Origin: Mesorhizobium sp. B2-1-1 | GTDB lineage: Bacteria > Pseudomonadota > Alphaproteobacteria > Rhizobiales > Rhizobiaceae | NCBI RefSeq assembly: GCF_006442975.2 | Contig: NZ_CP083954.1 | Coordinates: forward strand, 4,285,501 to 4,349,500 | Length of the DNA: 64,000 bases | Reading direction: 5' to 3' | Shown: in pieces, positions 34,105-42,504 of the stretch | Layout of the letters: every line of letters begins with the position of its first letter | How positions within the stretch are numbered: position 1 is the first letter of the stretch | Notes under the pieces: model-generated | What the model saw: only the letters and a program-made list of their open reading frames with translations | Database searches by the model: none | What the model was told of the DNA's origin: nothing | Position numbers and translations under genes: made by a program

Positions 34105-35814
34105 TCAATTCGTCAGTTGCAATTTCGAGAATTTGTTGGCGATCTGCTGGAACACGTTCGGCAATTTGTTTGGATCGTTGACGGCGTAGTAGTCGCTGGG
34201 ATCCGAGGCGCAGGCGCTGTAAAGCGTGCGGTTGGCGGCGGTATCGGATTGCAGCACCATCGTGTAGATTTCGGCGCCCTGCTTCTTCAACTGCGTGCAG
34301 ACGCTTTTGGTCCATCCGTCGACATTGCGCGCGGCGGTGGTCTGATTGTCCGATCCAAGCCGACCGGCAGCGCCATAGGTTGAGCCCGCGAGAAAACCAT
34401 AGGACGTATAGTCTGACTTGGTCGTCTCGTTGCTGGCGCCGTAGACGACATTCTCGCCGTCGGTGAGCAACATGACGATCTTGCTCACCCCAGGCGTCTT
34501 CCAAGGCGTACCCTCGGCGTATGGCGCACCCGGCGACAACACCCGCTGGCCCCAGGCCAGGCCCTCGGAAACATTGGTGCCGGACCCCGCCCATGCAAGC
34601 ATCTTGGCGGCCTCGTTGCGAAGTTTTGTAAAGTCTTCGGTCAAGGGGACGATTGGCGAGGGACAGGACCGGTTTGGCCCCACCGTCAATTGCAAGGCGT
34701 TTGGATCGTTTGTGACCGCGGTGGCAATGGCGGTGTTCTGCGGCGCCACATATTTGGCGACTGTTTCAAGATCACCTCGCAAAAGCCCGGCAGCACTTCC
34801 AAGCAAGCCGCTCAGGTCTATTCCGAGAATATTCAGTCCGCCATTCCGAGCAAGTTTGGCCTCATCAGGGGCGTCGTCGATAAAGGAATTGTTGTAGTGA
34901 TAGGCATCGTTTGAATAGCCGCTGGAAGGTCTCGTCCCCTTTCCCGGACTGTCCGGCGCGAAATAAGGCACGAACAGAGTGTCAGGGTAACGTGGATCAG
35001 GCGGCGTATCGGCGATATTAAGGACACCAGGCCGCGCCTCGACGCAGCCTTTCCAACCCGTATCCTCCCCCTTGCCGTCCTTCCACCCCGTCAATTTGGC
35101 GGCAGAGGCCGGATCTTTCATCAACTGCCTGAACAGCGCCATATGATTGGGACGCTTGTCGTTGATGACGGGGAAATTGATTCCATTGGTGGATGACTTG
35201 CCGTCCATGTCGATCCAGGACGGGTCGAACCCGTCGCCGTTGACATTGACAGCCGTGACGAAGGGTACCAGCGCCACGCGGACCTTGCGCGTCGGTGATT
35301 GCGCCGCTTCCAGATATTTGAGCAGATTGTCCGTCGCTGTCTTGAGGGCAGCAATTTTGGCGCCGGCCATCGAGCCGGTGTTGTCCAGAACCAGCACCAC
35401 TTCGAGCTGGTTGTTCGATTCGACCGCCGAGGCATCGACCACGATGTGCCTGCTCTCACCGAGCAGGAAGGCGAAGTTCAAATCGACGTCAGCCGAGGCG
35501 ACGGCCTTCGTCTTGACGAAGTTGACGCCCCTGTCGACCGTCAACGTGGCCCGCGCATTTGTGAGTTCGCCATGTCCGGCTACGTTGGCCTGGAAATAGC
35601 GGTTGAAGGCGTCGGTGCGGGTGATGTCCAGATCGCCGAGATGCGAGGAGGCGAGATTTGCCGCGTCGAGCGCATTCTGCAGGTTGCTCTTGGCCCGCAT
35701 GATGGTGGAGACATCGGCTGCGAAGGCCACCGCCGACAGGATGGCCGGCAAGCCGATCCCGAGCAAAAGCGCGAAGTTGCCGCTTTTCGAGCGCCAGAAT
35801 TTCTTGAGAAGCAT
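34105..35814 (-). CDS. TadG-like pilus-assembly protein with a von Willebrand A domain
   Basis: 569 residues. An N-terminal pilin-like segment (WRSKSGNFALLLGIGLPAILSAVAFAADVS) matches TadE/TadG proteins, followed by a periplasmic von Willebrand factor A domain. The metal-ion site is VVLVLDNTGSMAGAK, with LLTDGENVVY as a later strand. A large insertion (about residues 200-400) is rich in Asn, Asp, Gly and Tyr. Tad machineries build adhesive Flp pili; no other tad gene is nearby, so it may act alone as an envelope or adhesion protein. Confidence 0.82.
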   Translation of the reverse strand: MLLKKFWRSKSGNFALLLGIGLPAILSAVAFAADVSTIMRAKSNLQNALDAANLASSHLGDLDITRTDAFNRYFQANVAGHGELTNARATLTVDRGVNFVKTKAVASADVDLNFAFLLGESRHIVVDASAVESNNQLEVVLVLDNTGSMAGAKIAALKTATDNLLKYLEAAQSPTRKVRVALVPFVTAVNVNGDGFDPSWIDMDGKSSTNGINFPVINDKRPNHMALFRQLMKDPASAAKLTGWKDGKGEDTGWKGCVEARPGVLNIADTPPDPRYPDTLFVPYFAPDSPGKGTRPSSGYSNDAYHYNNSFIDDAPDEAKLARNGGLNILGIDLSGLLGSAAGLLRGDLETVAKYVAPQNTAIATAVTNDPNALQLTVGPNRSCPSPIVPLTEDFTKLRNEAAKMLAWAGSGTNVSEGLAWGQRVLSPGAPYAEGTPWKTPGVSKIVMLLTDGENVVYGASNETTKSDYTSYGFLAGSTYGAAGRLGSDNQTTAARNVDGWTKSVCTQLKKQGAEIYTMVLQSDTAANRTLYSACASDPSDYYAVNDPNKLPNVFQQIANKFSKLQLTN

Positions 35815-36020
35815 CCTTACCCCCGGAAATGCCTAGCCCGTTGCTGACAGCGGGATGCCGCTTTTTGCGCCAGACATGATGAATCGGCGGTTGATGCCGG
35901 GGCCGCAACCCCATACAACCTGTCATGGTGGTTAAGGCCTGGTTTCCGGGAACCACGGAGTCCTATCGCCGCACATGCCGGTTTTTCTGGCCCTGCGACA
36001 TCCGGGATTGCCGCCTGCTC

Positions 36021-36046
36021 TTGCCTTCCACGTGGATTGCTATATA
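36021..36046 (+). promoter_or_regulatory. Probable rpsF promoter
   Basis: TATATA at 36041-36046 is a strong -10 box. TTGCCT at 36021-36026 is the nearest -35-like sequence but is only 14 bases away; TCTTGC two bases earlier gives 16. The start point would be near 36053. Confidence 0.5.
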
Positions 36047-36094
36047 GACGCCGCCAATCTGCCGGTCCCAGCTGGGGGCTGAACGGAGGGCCGG

Positions 36095-36110
36095 AGGTTT
36101 TCGAAAACCT
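36095..36110. repeat. 16-bp perfect palindrome in the rpsF leader
   Basis: AGGTTTTCGAAAACCT is self-complementary over its full length and sits about 45 bases downstream of the likely start point. It could be a protein-binding site or a small RNA hairpin. Confidence 0.5.
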
Positions 36111-36264
36111 TCGCGTGAAGCCAGAAGCGCTTCCGCCTCCCGTGTCTCCGCTCTCGACCGTCTCGTCATGCTCCTTTCTTCCCCGCTCCTGGCGGGTCAG
36201 AGAAGTTGCAGAGGCTTTTGCCGCCGGGAACCGGGAGAGAAACGAAGAAAGGCGAAAAGACATA

Positions 36265-36759
36265 ATGGCTCTTTACGAACATGTGTTTCTTGCCCGGCAG
36301 GACCTCTCGCAGCAGCAGGTCGATGCGCTTGTCGAACAGTACAAGGGCGTCATCTCCGCCAATGGCGGGTCCGTCGGCCGGGTCGAGAACTGGGGACTGA
36401 AGTCCCTCACCTACCGGGTCAACAAGAACCGGAAGGCATACTACACGCTGATGGATCTTGACTGCCCGCCGGCAGCGCTCAACGAAATGGAGCGCCAGAT
36501 GGGCCTGTCCGAGGACGTGCTGCGTTTCCTGACCATCAAGGTCGATGCGCACGAGGAAGGTCCTTCCGCCATGATGCAGAAGCGCGAAGAGCGCTCGGAA
36601 CGCGGCGGCTTCGGCGACCGCGACCGCGGCGACCGTGGTCCGCGCTCGTTCGGCGACCGTGATCGCGGCGATCGTCCGCCACGCAGCTTCGGCGGCGACG
36701 CTGGTGGCGATCGTGGTCCGCGCCGTCCGCGCGAAGGCTTTGAAGGGGGTGCAGAATAA
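36265..36759 (+). CDS. rpsF: 30S ribosomal protein S6
   Basis: 164 residues. The first 105 or so are the S6 fold ([43 protein letters not shown]). They bind S18 and the central domain of 16S rRNA. The C-terminal tail of about 55 residues is a run of Arg, Asp, Gly and Pro ([16 protein letters not shown] repeats), longer than in E. coli but usual in rhizobia. The ATG at 36265 fits the family; the frame is open upstream but not coding. The stop codon shares one base with the rpsR start. Confidence 0.97.
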   Translation: MALYEHVFLARQDLSQQQVDALVEQYKGVISANGGSVGRVENWGLKSLTYRVNKNRKAYYTLMDLDCPPAALNEMERQMGLSEDVLRFLTIKVDAHEEGPSAMMQKREERSERGGFGDRDRGDRGPRSFGDRDRGDRPPRSFGGDAGGDRGPRRPREGFEGGAE

Positions 36760-37007
36760 TGGTCGACATTAACCAGATCCCGACCCGGCGCCCGTTCCAT
36801 CGCCGCCGCAAGACCTGCCCGTTCTCGGGCGCCAACGCGCCCAAGATCGATTACAAGGACGTGCGCCTCCTGCAGCGCTACATTTCCGAGCGCGGCAAGA
36901 TCGTGCCGTCGCGCATCACCGCCGTCAGCCAGAAGAAGCAGCGCGAGCTCGCCAAGGCGATCAAGCGCGCCCGCTTCCTCGGCCTGCTGCCCTACGTGGT
37001 TCGCTAA
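36759..37007 (+). CDS. rpsR: 30S ribosomal protein S18
   Basis: 82 residues: [29 protein letters not shown] (in parts), then [38 protein letters not shown]18 binds as a heterodimer with S6 in the 30S platform. It overlaps rpsF by one base, giving coupled synthesis of the two partners. A strong hairpin follows directly. Confidence 0.98.
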   Translation: MVDINQIPTRRPFHRRRKTCPFSGANAPKIDYKDVRLLQRYISERGKIVPSRITAVSQKKQRELAKAIKRARFLGLLPYVVR

Positions 37008-37015
37008 TCCTTGAC

Positions 37016-37042
37016 GCGGGCGGCTCCGCCGCCCGCTTCTCT
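37016..37042 (+). terminator. Terminator after rpsR
   Basis: GCGGGCGGC (37016-37024) pairs perfectly with GCCGCCCGC (37028-37036) around TCC and is followed by TTCTCTTCC. The tail is pyrimidine-rich rather than a pure T-run, so partial read-through to rplI is possible. Confidence 0.65.
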
Positions 37043-37222
37043 TCCACGGCGACGGGCGCCGCTGGGTTGCGCATCAAATCCCGAGTTGAGGCCAAAAGCC
37101 TCTAACTGCCGCGACAGGCAGGACAGCGACACCGGCGGCAACGCCCTTTTTGCTTCCTGACCTGTTCCAAAGAATTTCGCACCGATCCCGTGATTGGCGC
37201 CCTAACCAAAAGGAACAAAACC

Positions 37223-37807
37223 ATGGAAGTCATTCTTCTCGAACGCGTTTCCCGCCTCGGCCAAATGGGCGACACCGTCAAGGTCAAGGACGGCTTTGCC
37301 CGCAATTTCCTGTTGCCGCAGGGCAAGGCGCTGCGCGCCAACGAAGCCAACAAGAAGAAGTTCGAAGGCCAGCGCGCGCAGCTCGAAGCCCGCAACCTCG
37401 AGCGGAAGTCCGAAGCCTCGCAGGTCGCCGAACAGCTCGACGGCAAGAGCTTCATCGCCGTTCGCTCGGCCGGCGAGACCGGCCAGCTCTACGGCTCGGT
37501 GTCGACGCGCGATATCGCCGACCTGCTGACGGCAGAGGGCTTTTCGGTCAACCGCAACCAGATCCAGCTCAACCAGCCGATCAAGACCATCGGCGTGACC
37601 AATGTGGCGATCGCGCTGCATCCGGAAGTCGAGGTCACGATCACGCTCAACATCGCCCGCACGGCCGACGAAGCCGAGCGGCAGGCCAAGGGCGAGACGC
37701 TGACCACCGCCGAGGCCATCTATGGCGAGGACATCAACGACAATGCCCGGCCGGAGAACTTCTTCGACCCGAACGCCGAGTTCGAGGGCGGCGAAGAGAA
37801 CGCCTGA
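37223..37807 (+). CDS. rplI: 50S ribosomal protein L9
   Basis: 194 residues. The N-terminal domain [19 protein letters not shown] with [18 protein letters not shown] binds 23S rRNA; a long central helix and a C-terminal domain ([26 protein letters not shown]) follow. The acidic tail (about 30 residues, ending FEGGEENA) is usual in rhizobia. AAAGGAAC precedes the ATG at 37223. The DUF2232 membrane gene that I expect between rpsR and rplI in many rhizobia is not here. Confidence 0.97.
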   Translation: MEVILLERVSRLGQMGDTVKVKDGFARNFLLPQGKALRANEANKKKFEGQRAQLEARNLERKSEASQVAEQLDGKSFIAVRSAGETGQLYGSVSTRDIADLLTAEGFSVNRNQIQLNQPIKTIGVTNVAIALHPEVEVTITLNIARTADEAERQAKGETLTTAEAIYGEDINDNARPENFFDPNAEFEGGEENA

Positions 37808-37814
37808 CATCGGC

Positions 37815-37838
37815 GCGGCGCGCCTGCCGGCGCGCCGC
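37815..37838 (+). terminator. GC-rich hairpin after rplI
   Basis: GCGGCGCGCC and GGCGCGCCGC flank a TGCC loop, a perfect 10-pair stem starting eight bases after the rplI stop codon. There is no T-run, so termination here is uncertain. Confidence 0.45.
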
Positions 37839-37860
37839 ATTCGGCTTCGGCCTCAATCAG

Positions 37861-37913
37861 TTCAATCAGACTGGCAGCTCCAATCAGACTGGCAGTTCAA
37901 GCCAGACTGGACC
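37861..37913. repeat. 18-bp tandem repeat, three copies
   Basis: Two nearly identical 18-base units with the core CAATCAGACTGGCAG start at 37861 and 37879. A third, diverged unit starts at 37897 (AAGCCAGACTGG), and a half unit (CAATCAG) precedes the array. It lies between the rplI hairpin and the cfa leader. Confidence 0.75.
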
Positions 37914-38024
37914 AATGCCCGGGTTCACCACCTGGGCATTTTTGTGCCAAAAGGAACTTTTCGAAACCCTATATATTGATGCAGAGTAGGACAGCCTGTC
38001 TGACCGAGAGGGGACATTTGCGTC

Positions 38025-39317
38025 ATGAATATTCTGTTGAAACGCGTTCTGGACCGCCTGGTGCGCACAGGCAATCTCAAGGTGACCGGCCCACAGGGCA
38101 CGACATTCGTGTTCGGTGACGGCAGCGGCGAGCCGGTGCACCTGCACATCAAAACCAGGCACGCCGAGCGCGCCATTACCTTCGATCCGATGCTGGCCGT
38201 GCCGGAAGCCTACATGGATGGCGAACTCGACATCCTCGAGGGCGGCGTCCTTGGCCTGATGCGCATCGCTTTCCAGAACATGGGCAGCGGCGGCATCGAC
38301 GCGACGTGGTCGAAAGCCATCGAAGGCCTGCGCCACGCTTTCCGCCGCCTGCAGCAGATCAACACCGCGTCGCGTTCGCGCCGCAACGTGCAGCGCCACT
38401 ATGATCTGTCGGGTGACCTTTACCGGCTCTTCCTCGATGAGGACATGCAGTATTCCTGCGCCTATTTCGAGCAGCCGGACATGACGCTGGACGAGGCGCA
38501 GGCAGCCAAGAAGCGCCACATCGCCGCCAAGCTCAGGCTGAAGGCCGGGCAGACGGTGCTCGACATCGGCTCCGGCTGGGGCGGGCTAGGCCTCTACCTT
38601 GCCAAGGCCTTCGACGTCGACGTACAGGGCGTGACACTGTCGACCGAGCAGCACGGCGTCGCCACCGACCGGGCGCATGCCCAGGGCCTGGAAAACCACG
38701 TTCACTTCGAGCTGAAGGATTACCGCGAACTCAACGAACGCTTCGACCGCATCGTTTCGGTCGGCATGTTCGAACATGTCGGGGTCAATCACTACCGCAC
38801 TTTCTTCGACAAGAGCGCGACGTTGCTGAAGCCTGACGGCGTCATGCTCCTGCACACGATCGGCCGCTCCGGCGTGCCGTGGGCGACCAGCGCCTTCATC
38901 CGCAAATACATCTTCCCGGGCGGCTACATTCCCGCGCTTTCCGAAGTCATGCCGGCGATCGAGAAGTCAGGCCTCGTCGTCACGGACATCGAAATCCTGC
39001 GGCTCCATTATGCCGACACGTTGAAGCATTGGGGCCAGCGCTTCGCCGCCAACCGCGACAAGGCCAAGGCGATCTATGACGAGCGCTTCTGCCGCATGTG
39101 GGAATTCTATCTGGCAGCCTCGGAAGCCGCCTTCCGCTGGCAGGATCTGGTCATCTTCCAGATCCAGCTTGCCAGGAAGAACGACACCCTGCCGATGGCG
39201 CGCGACTATATGGTCAAATGTGAAAAGGCGCTCGAAATGCGCGACATGGGCCATCGCGAAGCGGCTCTGGTCGAAGAGCCCGCCAAGCCCGCCCGGCGCC
39301 GCAAGGTGGCGGAGTAG
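38025..39317 (+). CDS. cfa: Cyclopropane-fatty-acyl-phospholipid synthase family protein
   Basis: 430 residues. The N-terminal lipid-binding domain (RAITFDPMLAVPEAYMDGELDI) is followed by a SAM methyltransferase domain. The cofactor loop is TVLDIGSGWGGLGLYLAKAF, with SVGMFEHVGVNHY and the bicarbonate-site-like CAYFEQPDMTLDEAQ. It methylenates unsaturated acyl chains of membrane phospholipids, a response to acid or stationary phase. A TATATT box near 37973 may be its -10 element. A strong terminator follows 50 bases after the stop codon. Paralogues exist in rhizobia, so the exact product is not certain. Confidence 0.9.
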   Translation: MNILLKRVLDRLVRTGNLKVTGPQGTTFVFGDGSGEPVHLHIKTRHAERAITFDPMLAVPEAYMDGELDILEGGVLGLMRIAFQNMGSGGIDATWSKAIEGLRHAFRRLQQINTASRSRRNVQRHYDLSGDLYRLFLDEDMQYSCAYFEQPDMTLDEAQAAKKRHIAAKLRLKAGQTVLDIGSGWGGLGLYLAKAFDVDVQGVTLSTEQHGVATDRAHAQGLENHVHFELKDYRELNERFDRIVSVGMFEHVGVNHYRTFFDKSATLLKPDGVMLLHTIGRSGVPWATSAFIRKYIFPGGYIPALSEVMPAIEKSGLVVTDIEILRLHYADTLKHWGQRFAANRDKAKAIYDERFCRMWEFYLAASEAAFRWQDLVIFQIQLARKNDTLPMARDYMVKCEKALEMRDMGHREAALVEEPAKPARRRKVAE

Positions 39318-39367
39318 GAACAGACCGCTTTGCCGCATTGGCGCTTGCCATTCCCGGCTCGTGCCCT

Positions 39368-39402
39368 GAAAAAGGCCTCGTGATCGTCGCGAGGCCTTTT
39401 TC
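39368..39402 (+). terminator. cfa terminator touching the ynfA start
   Basis: GAAAAAGGCCTCG (39368-39380) pairs with CGAGGCCTTTTTC (39390-39402) around a nine-base loop. It is symmetrical, with A- and T-runs at its ends, so it could act in both directions. Its last base abuts the ATG of the next gene, and the GAGG at 39391-39394 in its right arm is the only Shine-Dalgarno candidate for that gene. Confidence 0.85.
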
Positions 39403-39726
39403 ATGACCTACCTCCTCTATGCAGCCGCGGCGCTCGCCGAGATCGCTGGCTGTTTTTCGGTGTGGGCGTGGTGGCGGCTGGAGAAATCGCCGCTGTGGCT
39501 GCTGCCAGGTTTCGTTTCGCTCGTTCTCTTCGCCTGGCTTCTGGCCCTGGTGGACACCGGCGCGGCCGGCCGCGCCTATGCCGCCTATGGCGGCATCTAC
39601 ATCGCGGCGTCACTGGCCTGGCTTTGGCTGGTGGAAAGCGTGCGTCCCGACCGGTGGGACCTTGCGGGGGCGGCGCTCTGCATACTGGGTGCCTCTGTCA
39701 TCCTGCTCGCACCACGAGGGGCATGA
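39403..39726 (+). CDS. ynfA: YnfA/UPF0060-family small membrane protein
   Basis: 107 residues forming four transmembrane helices: [59 protein letters not shown] and [24 protein letters not shown] and AYAAYGG are the UPF0060 signatures. The family resembles small multidrug resistance proteins, and some members have been linked to efflux; the role here is unknown. Its ATG directly follows the cfa terminator, and the Rsm22-type gene starts three bases after its stop codon. Confidence 0.9.
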   Translation: MTYLLYAAAALAEIAGCFSVWAWWRLEKSPLWLLPGFVSLVLFAWLLALVDTGAAGRAYAAYGGIYIAASLAWLWLVESVRPDRWDLAGAALCILGASVILLAPRGA

Positions 39727-39729
39727 GCC

Positions 39730-40701
39730 GTGGAACTGCCCGCCCCGCTTCGACAGGCCGTCGACCGTGCCCTCGAAAACGTGCCGCTGCCGGTGCTCAG
39801 GCAGGCGGCGAAAACCCTGTCGGACCGTTACCGCGCCGAGATGCGCGACGGCCGCCTGCATATGGCGCAGGATATGGCGGTCAAGGCTTATCTGGCGACG
39901 CGGCTGCCGGCGACCTATGCCGCCGTCCGCGCCAGCCTTGACGCGGTGAACGAAGCCCAGCCGGAATTCGCGCCGAAAACCCTGCTCGATGTCGGCGCCG
40001 GCCCGGGCACCGTGCTTTGGGCCACGGCGGACCTGTGGCCCGATCTTCAGCATGCCGTTTTGCTGGAGGCCAGTGCTGCGGTGCGCAAGGTCGGCGAGGC
40101 GCTTGCCGCCGATGCGATCGCTGCCCGGATCGCCTGGCAGGCCGGCGATGTGACCATCGACCTTGACGGTTCGCAGCCGGCGGACCTCGTCACCTGCGCC
40201 TATGTGCTGGACGAGATCACACCGGCATCACTGCCCAAAATGGTCGATCGGCTGTGGCAGCTCACGACAGACACGCTGCTGATCGTGGAGCCGGGCACGC
40301 CGGCGGGCTGGCAGCGTGTTCTCGCGGTTCGTCGGCAACTGATGGAAGCGGGCGCGCATGTACTGGCACCTTGCCCGCACGAAGCCCCTTGCCCGCTCAT
40401 CCCGCCCGACTGGTGCCACTTTTCGCGGCGCGTCGCCCGCTCGCGCCTGCACCGGCTGGCCAAGGACGCCGAAGTGCCATGGGAGGACGAGAAGTTCATC
40501 TATGTCGCGGCTTCGAGGCAGCCGGCGCCAGTCCGCGCGGCGCGGGTGATCGCGCCACCGAAAACCGGCTCGGGCAAGGCGGCGCTCAAGCTTTGCCGGC
40601 CGGACGGCAGTGCCGGAGAGACGCTTTTCAGCAAGCGTGACGGTGAACTGTTCAAGGCGGCACGGCGGTCGGACTGGGGCGATGTGCTCGATACAGCGTA
40701 G
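39730..40701 (+). CDS. Rsm22-type small-ribosomal-subunit methyltransferase-like protein
   Basis: 323 residues with a SAM-methyltransferase fold: KTLLDVGAGPGTVLWATADLWP (in parts), LVTCAYVLDEI and LLIVEPGTPAGW. The C-terminal part has the cysteine pattern C-x5-C-x7-C (APCPHEAPCPLIPPDWCHF), a feature of the Rsm22/METTL17 family, whose members carry an Fe-S cluster and assist mitochondrial small-subunit assembly. The likely role is ribosome assembly; catalytic activity is unproven. The start is a GTG three bases after ynfA, so the two are translationally linked. Confidence 0.82.
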   Translation: MELPAPLRQAVDRALENVPLPVLRQAAKTLSDRYRAEMRDGRLHMAQDMAVKAYLATRLPATYAAVRASLDAVNEAQPEFAPKTLLDVGAGPGTVLWATADLWPDLQHAVLLEASAAVRKVGEALAADAIAARIAWQAGDVTIDLDGSQPADLVTCAYVLDEITPASLPKMVDRLWQLTTDTLLIVEPGTPAGWQRVLAVRRQLMEAGAHVLAPCPHEAPCPLIPPDWCHFSRRVARSRLHRLAKDAEVPWEDEKFIYVAASRQPAPVRAARVIAPPKTGSGKAALKLCRPDGSAGETLFSKRDGELFKAARRSDWGDVLDTA

Positions 40702-40722
40702 GGATTCGGGTGACGATTGTTC

Positions 40723-40751
40723 TTGCTTTGTTCCAAACCGTCGCGTAGAAT
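40723..40751 (+). promoter_or_regulatory. Strong sigma-70-type promoter of a short transcript
   Basis: TTGCTT (40723-40728) and TAGAAT (40746-40751) are spaced by exactly 17 bases. An intrinsic terminator follows only about 40-60 bases later, so this promoter appears to serve the short RNA at 40757-40817 and/or leaky expression of dnaB. Confidence 0.65.
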
Positions 40752-40756
40752 CAGCA

Positions 40757-40817
40757 CCTTGTCGAGTCAATCGGAATCAGGGCACGGGAATACTGTCCTG
40801 TGGACGGTTTTTTGTTT
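40757..40817 (+). ncRNA. Candidate short RNA or dnaB leader with terminator
   Basis: From the predicted start near 40757 the transcript would run about 55 bases. It ends in a hairpin (ACTGTCC 40792-40798 with GGACGGT 40802-40808, loop TGT, one wobble pair) and the tail TTTTTGTTT. It has no open frame of note. It could be a very short sRNA or a premature-termination leader about 110 bases before dnaB. Confidence 0.5.
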
Positions 40818-40926
40818 CTGTGAACAGTGGGCATCAAATCTGCTTGGGTGATAACTGTTGCAGATAAGTCAGCACTCAACTTTCCGATTCTGATATCGAG
40901 AGACCGGGATCGAAATCGGGGACATC

Positions 40927-42417
40927 ATGGCAGAGGCAGCGCGGAAATTCGGCGTGGCGGAGCAACCGCTCTATCGCGAGGCGCCGAACAACATCGAGGC
41001 GGAACAGGCGCTGCTCGGCGCGATCCTGGTCAACAACGATGCCTTCTATCGCGTCTCCGACTTCCTGAAGGCCAGCCACTTTTACGAACCCCTGCATCGC
41101 AAGATCTTCGAGATCGCGGCAGAGCTCATTCGCATGGGCAAGGTGGCAACGCCGATCACGCTGAAGACCTTCCTGCCGGCCGACGAGAAGGTCGGCGACA
41201 TGACGGTAGCACAATATGTCGTGCGCCTGGCGGTCGAAGCCGTCACGGTCGTCAACGCCGCAGATTACGGTCGCGCCATCTATGACCTTGCGACGCGTCG
41301 CGCCCTGATCACCGTCGGCGAGGACATGGTCAACATCGCCTATGACGCGCCGGTCGACATGTCGCCGTCCGAGCAGATCGAGGATGCCGAACGGCGCCTG
41401 TTCGAGCTGGCCGAAACCGGACGCTATGACGGCGGCTTCGAGAGCTTCACCGACGCGGTCAAGACCGCGGTCGACATGGCCAACGCCGCCTACATGCGCG
41501 ACGGCCACCTGTCGGGGCTGGCCACCGGCATGCGCGACCTCGACCGCCGCATGGGCGGCCTGCAATCGTCCGATCTGATCGTCCTTGCCGGCCGTCCGGG
41601 CATGGGCAAGACGTCGCTCGCCACCAACATCGCTTTCAACGTCGCCGAGGCCTATGTGCCGGCGCAGCAGGCCGACGGGTCGTTCAAGGCGGCGAATGGC
41701 GGTGTCGTCGGCTTCTTCTCGCTCGAAATGTCGTCGGAACAGCTCGCGACCCGTATCATCTCCGAACAGACGGAAATCTCCTCCTCGAAGATCCGCCGCG
41801 GCGAGATCACCGAAATGGACTTCGAAAAACTGGTCGCCTGTTCGCAGACCATGCAGAAGATCCCGCTGTTCATCGACCAGACCGGCGGCATCTCGATCGC
41901 CCAGCTCTCGGCCCGCGCCCGGCGCCTGAAGCGCCAGCGCGGCCTCGACCTCATCGTCATCGACTATATCCAGCTGATGCAGGGCTCCAGCGCCAGGGCC
42001 TCGCAGAACCGCGTGCAGGAAATCACCGAGATCACCACGGGCCTCAAGGCACTGGCCAAGGAGCTCGCGGTGCCGATCATCGCGCTGTCGCAGCTCTCGC
42101 GCCAGGTTGAAAGCCGCGACGACAAGCGCCCGCAGCTCTCGGACTTGCGCGAATCCGGCTCGATCGAGCAGGACGCCGACGTCGTGATCTTCGTCTACCG
42201 CGAGGAATACTACCTCAAGAACCGCGAGCCGAAGCTCGGCACCGACGAGTACATCAAGTGGGAAAACGAGATGAACGAGATGCGCGGCAAGGCCGAGGTG
42301 ATCGTGGCCAAGCAGCGTCACGGACCGACGGGCACGGTCACGCTAGCCTTCCACGGCGAATTTACCCGCTTCTCGGATCTGGCGGAGGAACATCATATCG
42401 CGGAAAGGTTTGAGTAG
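40927..42417 (+). CDS. dnaB: Replicative DNA helicase DnaB
   Basis: 496 residues. The N-terminal helical domain (NNIEAEQALLGAILVNNDAF) binds DnaG primase. The C-terminal RecA-like motor has Walker A AGRPGMGKTSLA, Walker B LDLIVIDYIQLM, and the SLEMSSEQLATRI and SQLSRQVESRDDKRPQLSDL segments. It is a hexameric 5'-3' helicase that unwinds DNA at the fork. No intein is present. alr, often found between dnaB and radA in rhizobia, is absent here. Confidence 0.97.
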   Translation: MAEAARKFGVAEQPLYREAPNNIEAEQALLGAILVNNDAFYRVSDFLKASHFYEPLHRKIFEIAAELIRMGKVATPITLKTFLPADEKVGDMTVAQYVVRLAVEAVTVVNAADYGRAIYDLATRRALITVGEDMVNIAYDAPVDMSPSEQIEDAERRLFELAETGRYDGGFESFTDAVKTAVDMANAAYMRDGHLSGLATGMRDLDRRMGGLQSSDLIVLAGRPGMGKTSLATNIAFNVAEAYVPAQQADGSFKAANGGVVGFFSLEMSSEQLATRIISEQTEISSSKIRRGEITEMDFEKLVACSQTMQKIPLFIDQTGGISIAQLSARARRLKRQRGLDLIVIDYIQLMQGSSARASQNRVQEITEITTGLKALAKELAVPIIALSQLSRQVESRDDKRPQLSDLRESGSIEQDADVVIFVYREEYYLKNREPKLGTDEYIKWENEMNEMRGKAEVIVAKQRHGPTGTVTLAFHGEFTRFSDLAEEHHIAERFE

Positions 42418-42504
42418 CTTTTTTGACTCACCGTCACGCTCCGTCACACCCCCTCTGTCCCGCCCACCTATCCAGCATCGGCGATCCCGAAGCAGGCCTC
42501 GCTA

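Larger units (their letters stand above)
35815..36264. other. Divergent intergenic region and rpsF leader
   Basis: 450 bases without a supported gene. From left to right it contains the start region of the TadG-like gene, a weak hairpin with a T-run at 35849-35866, a promoter candidate at 36021-36046, a 16-base palindrome at 36095-36110, and a leader of about 215 bases before rpsF. The leader has a CCCGC/GCGGG hairpin near 36184-36196 and a CCG-rich segment near 36221-36236. Confidence 0.5.

Noticed and set aside
37941..37975. EcfG promoter before cfa
   Set aside because: GGAAC is present in the leader, but no CGTT stands 15-17 bases downstream.
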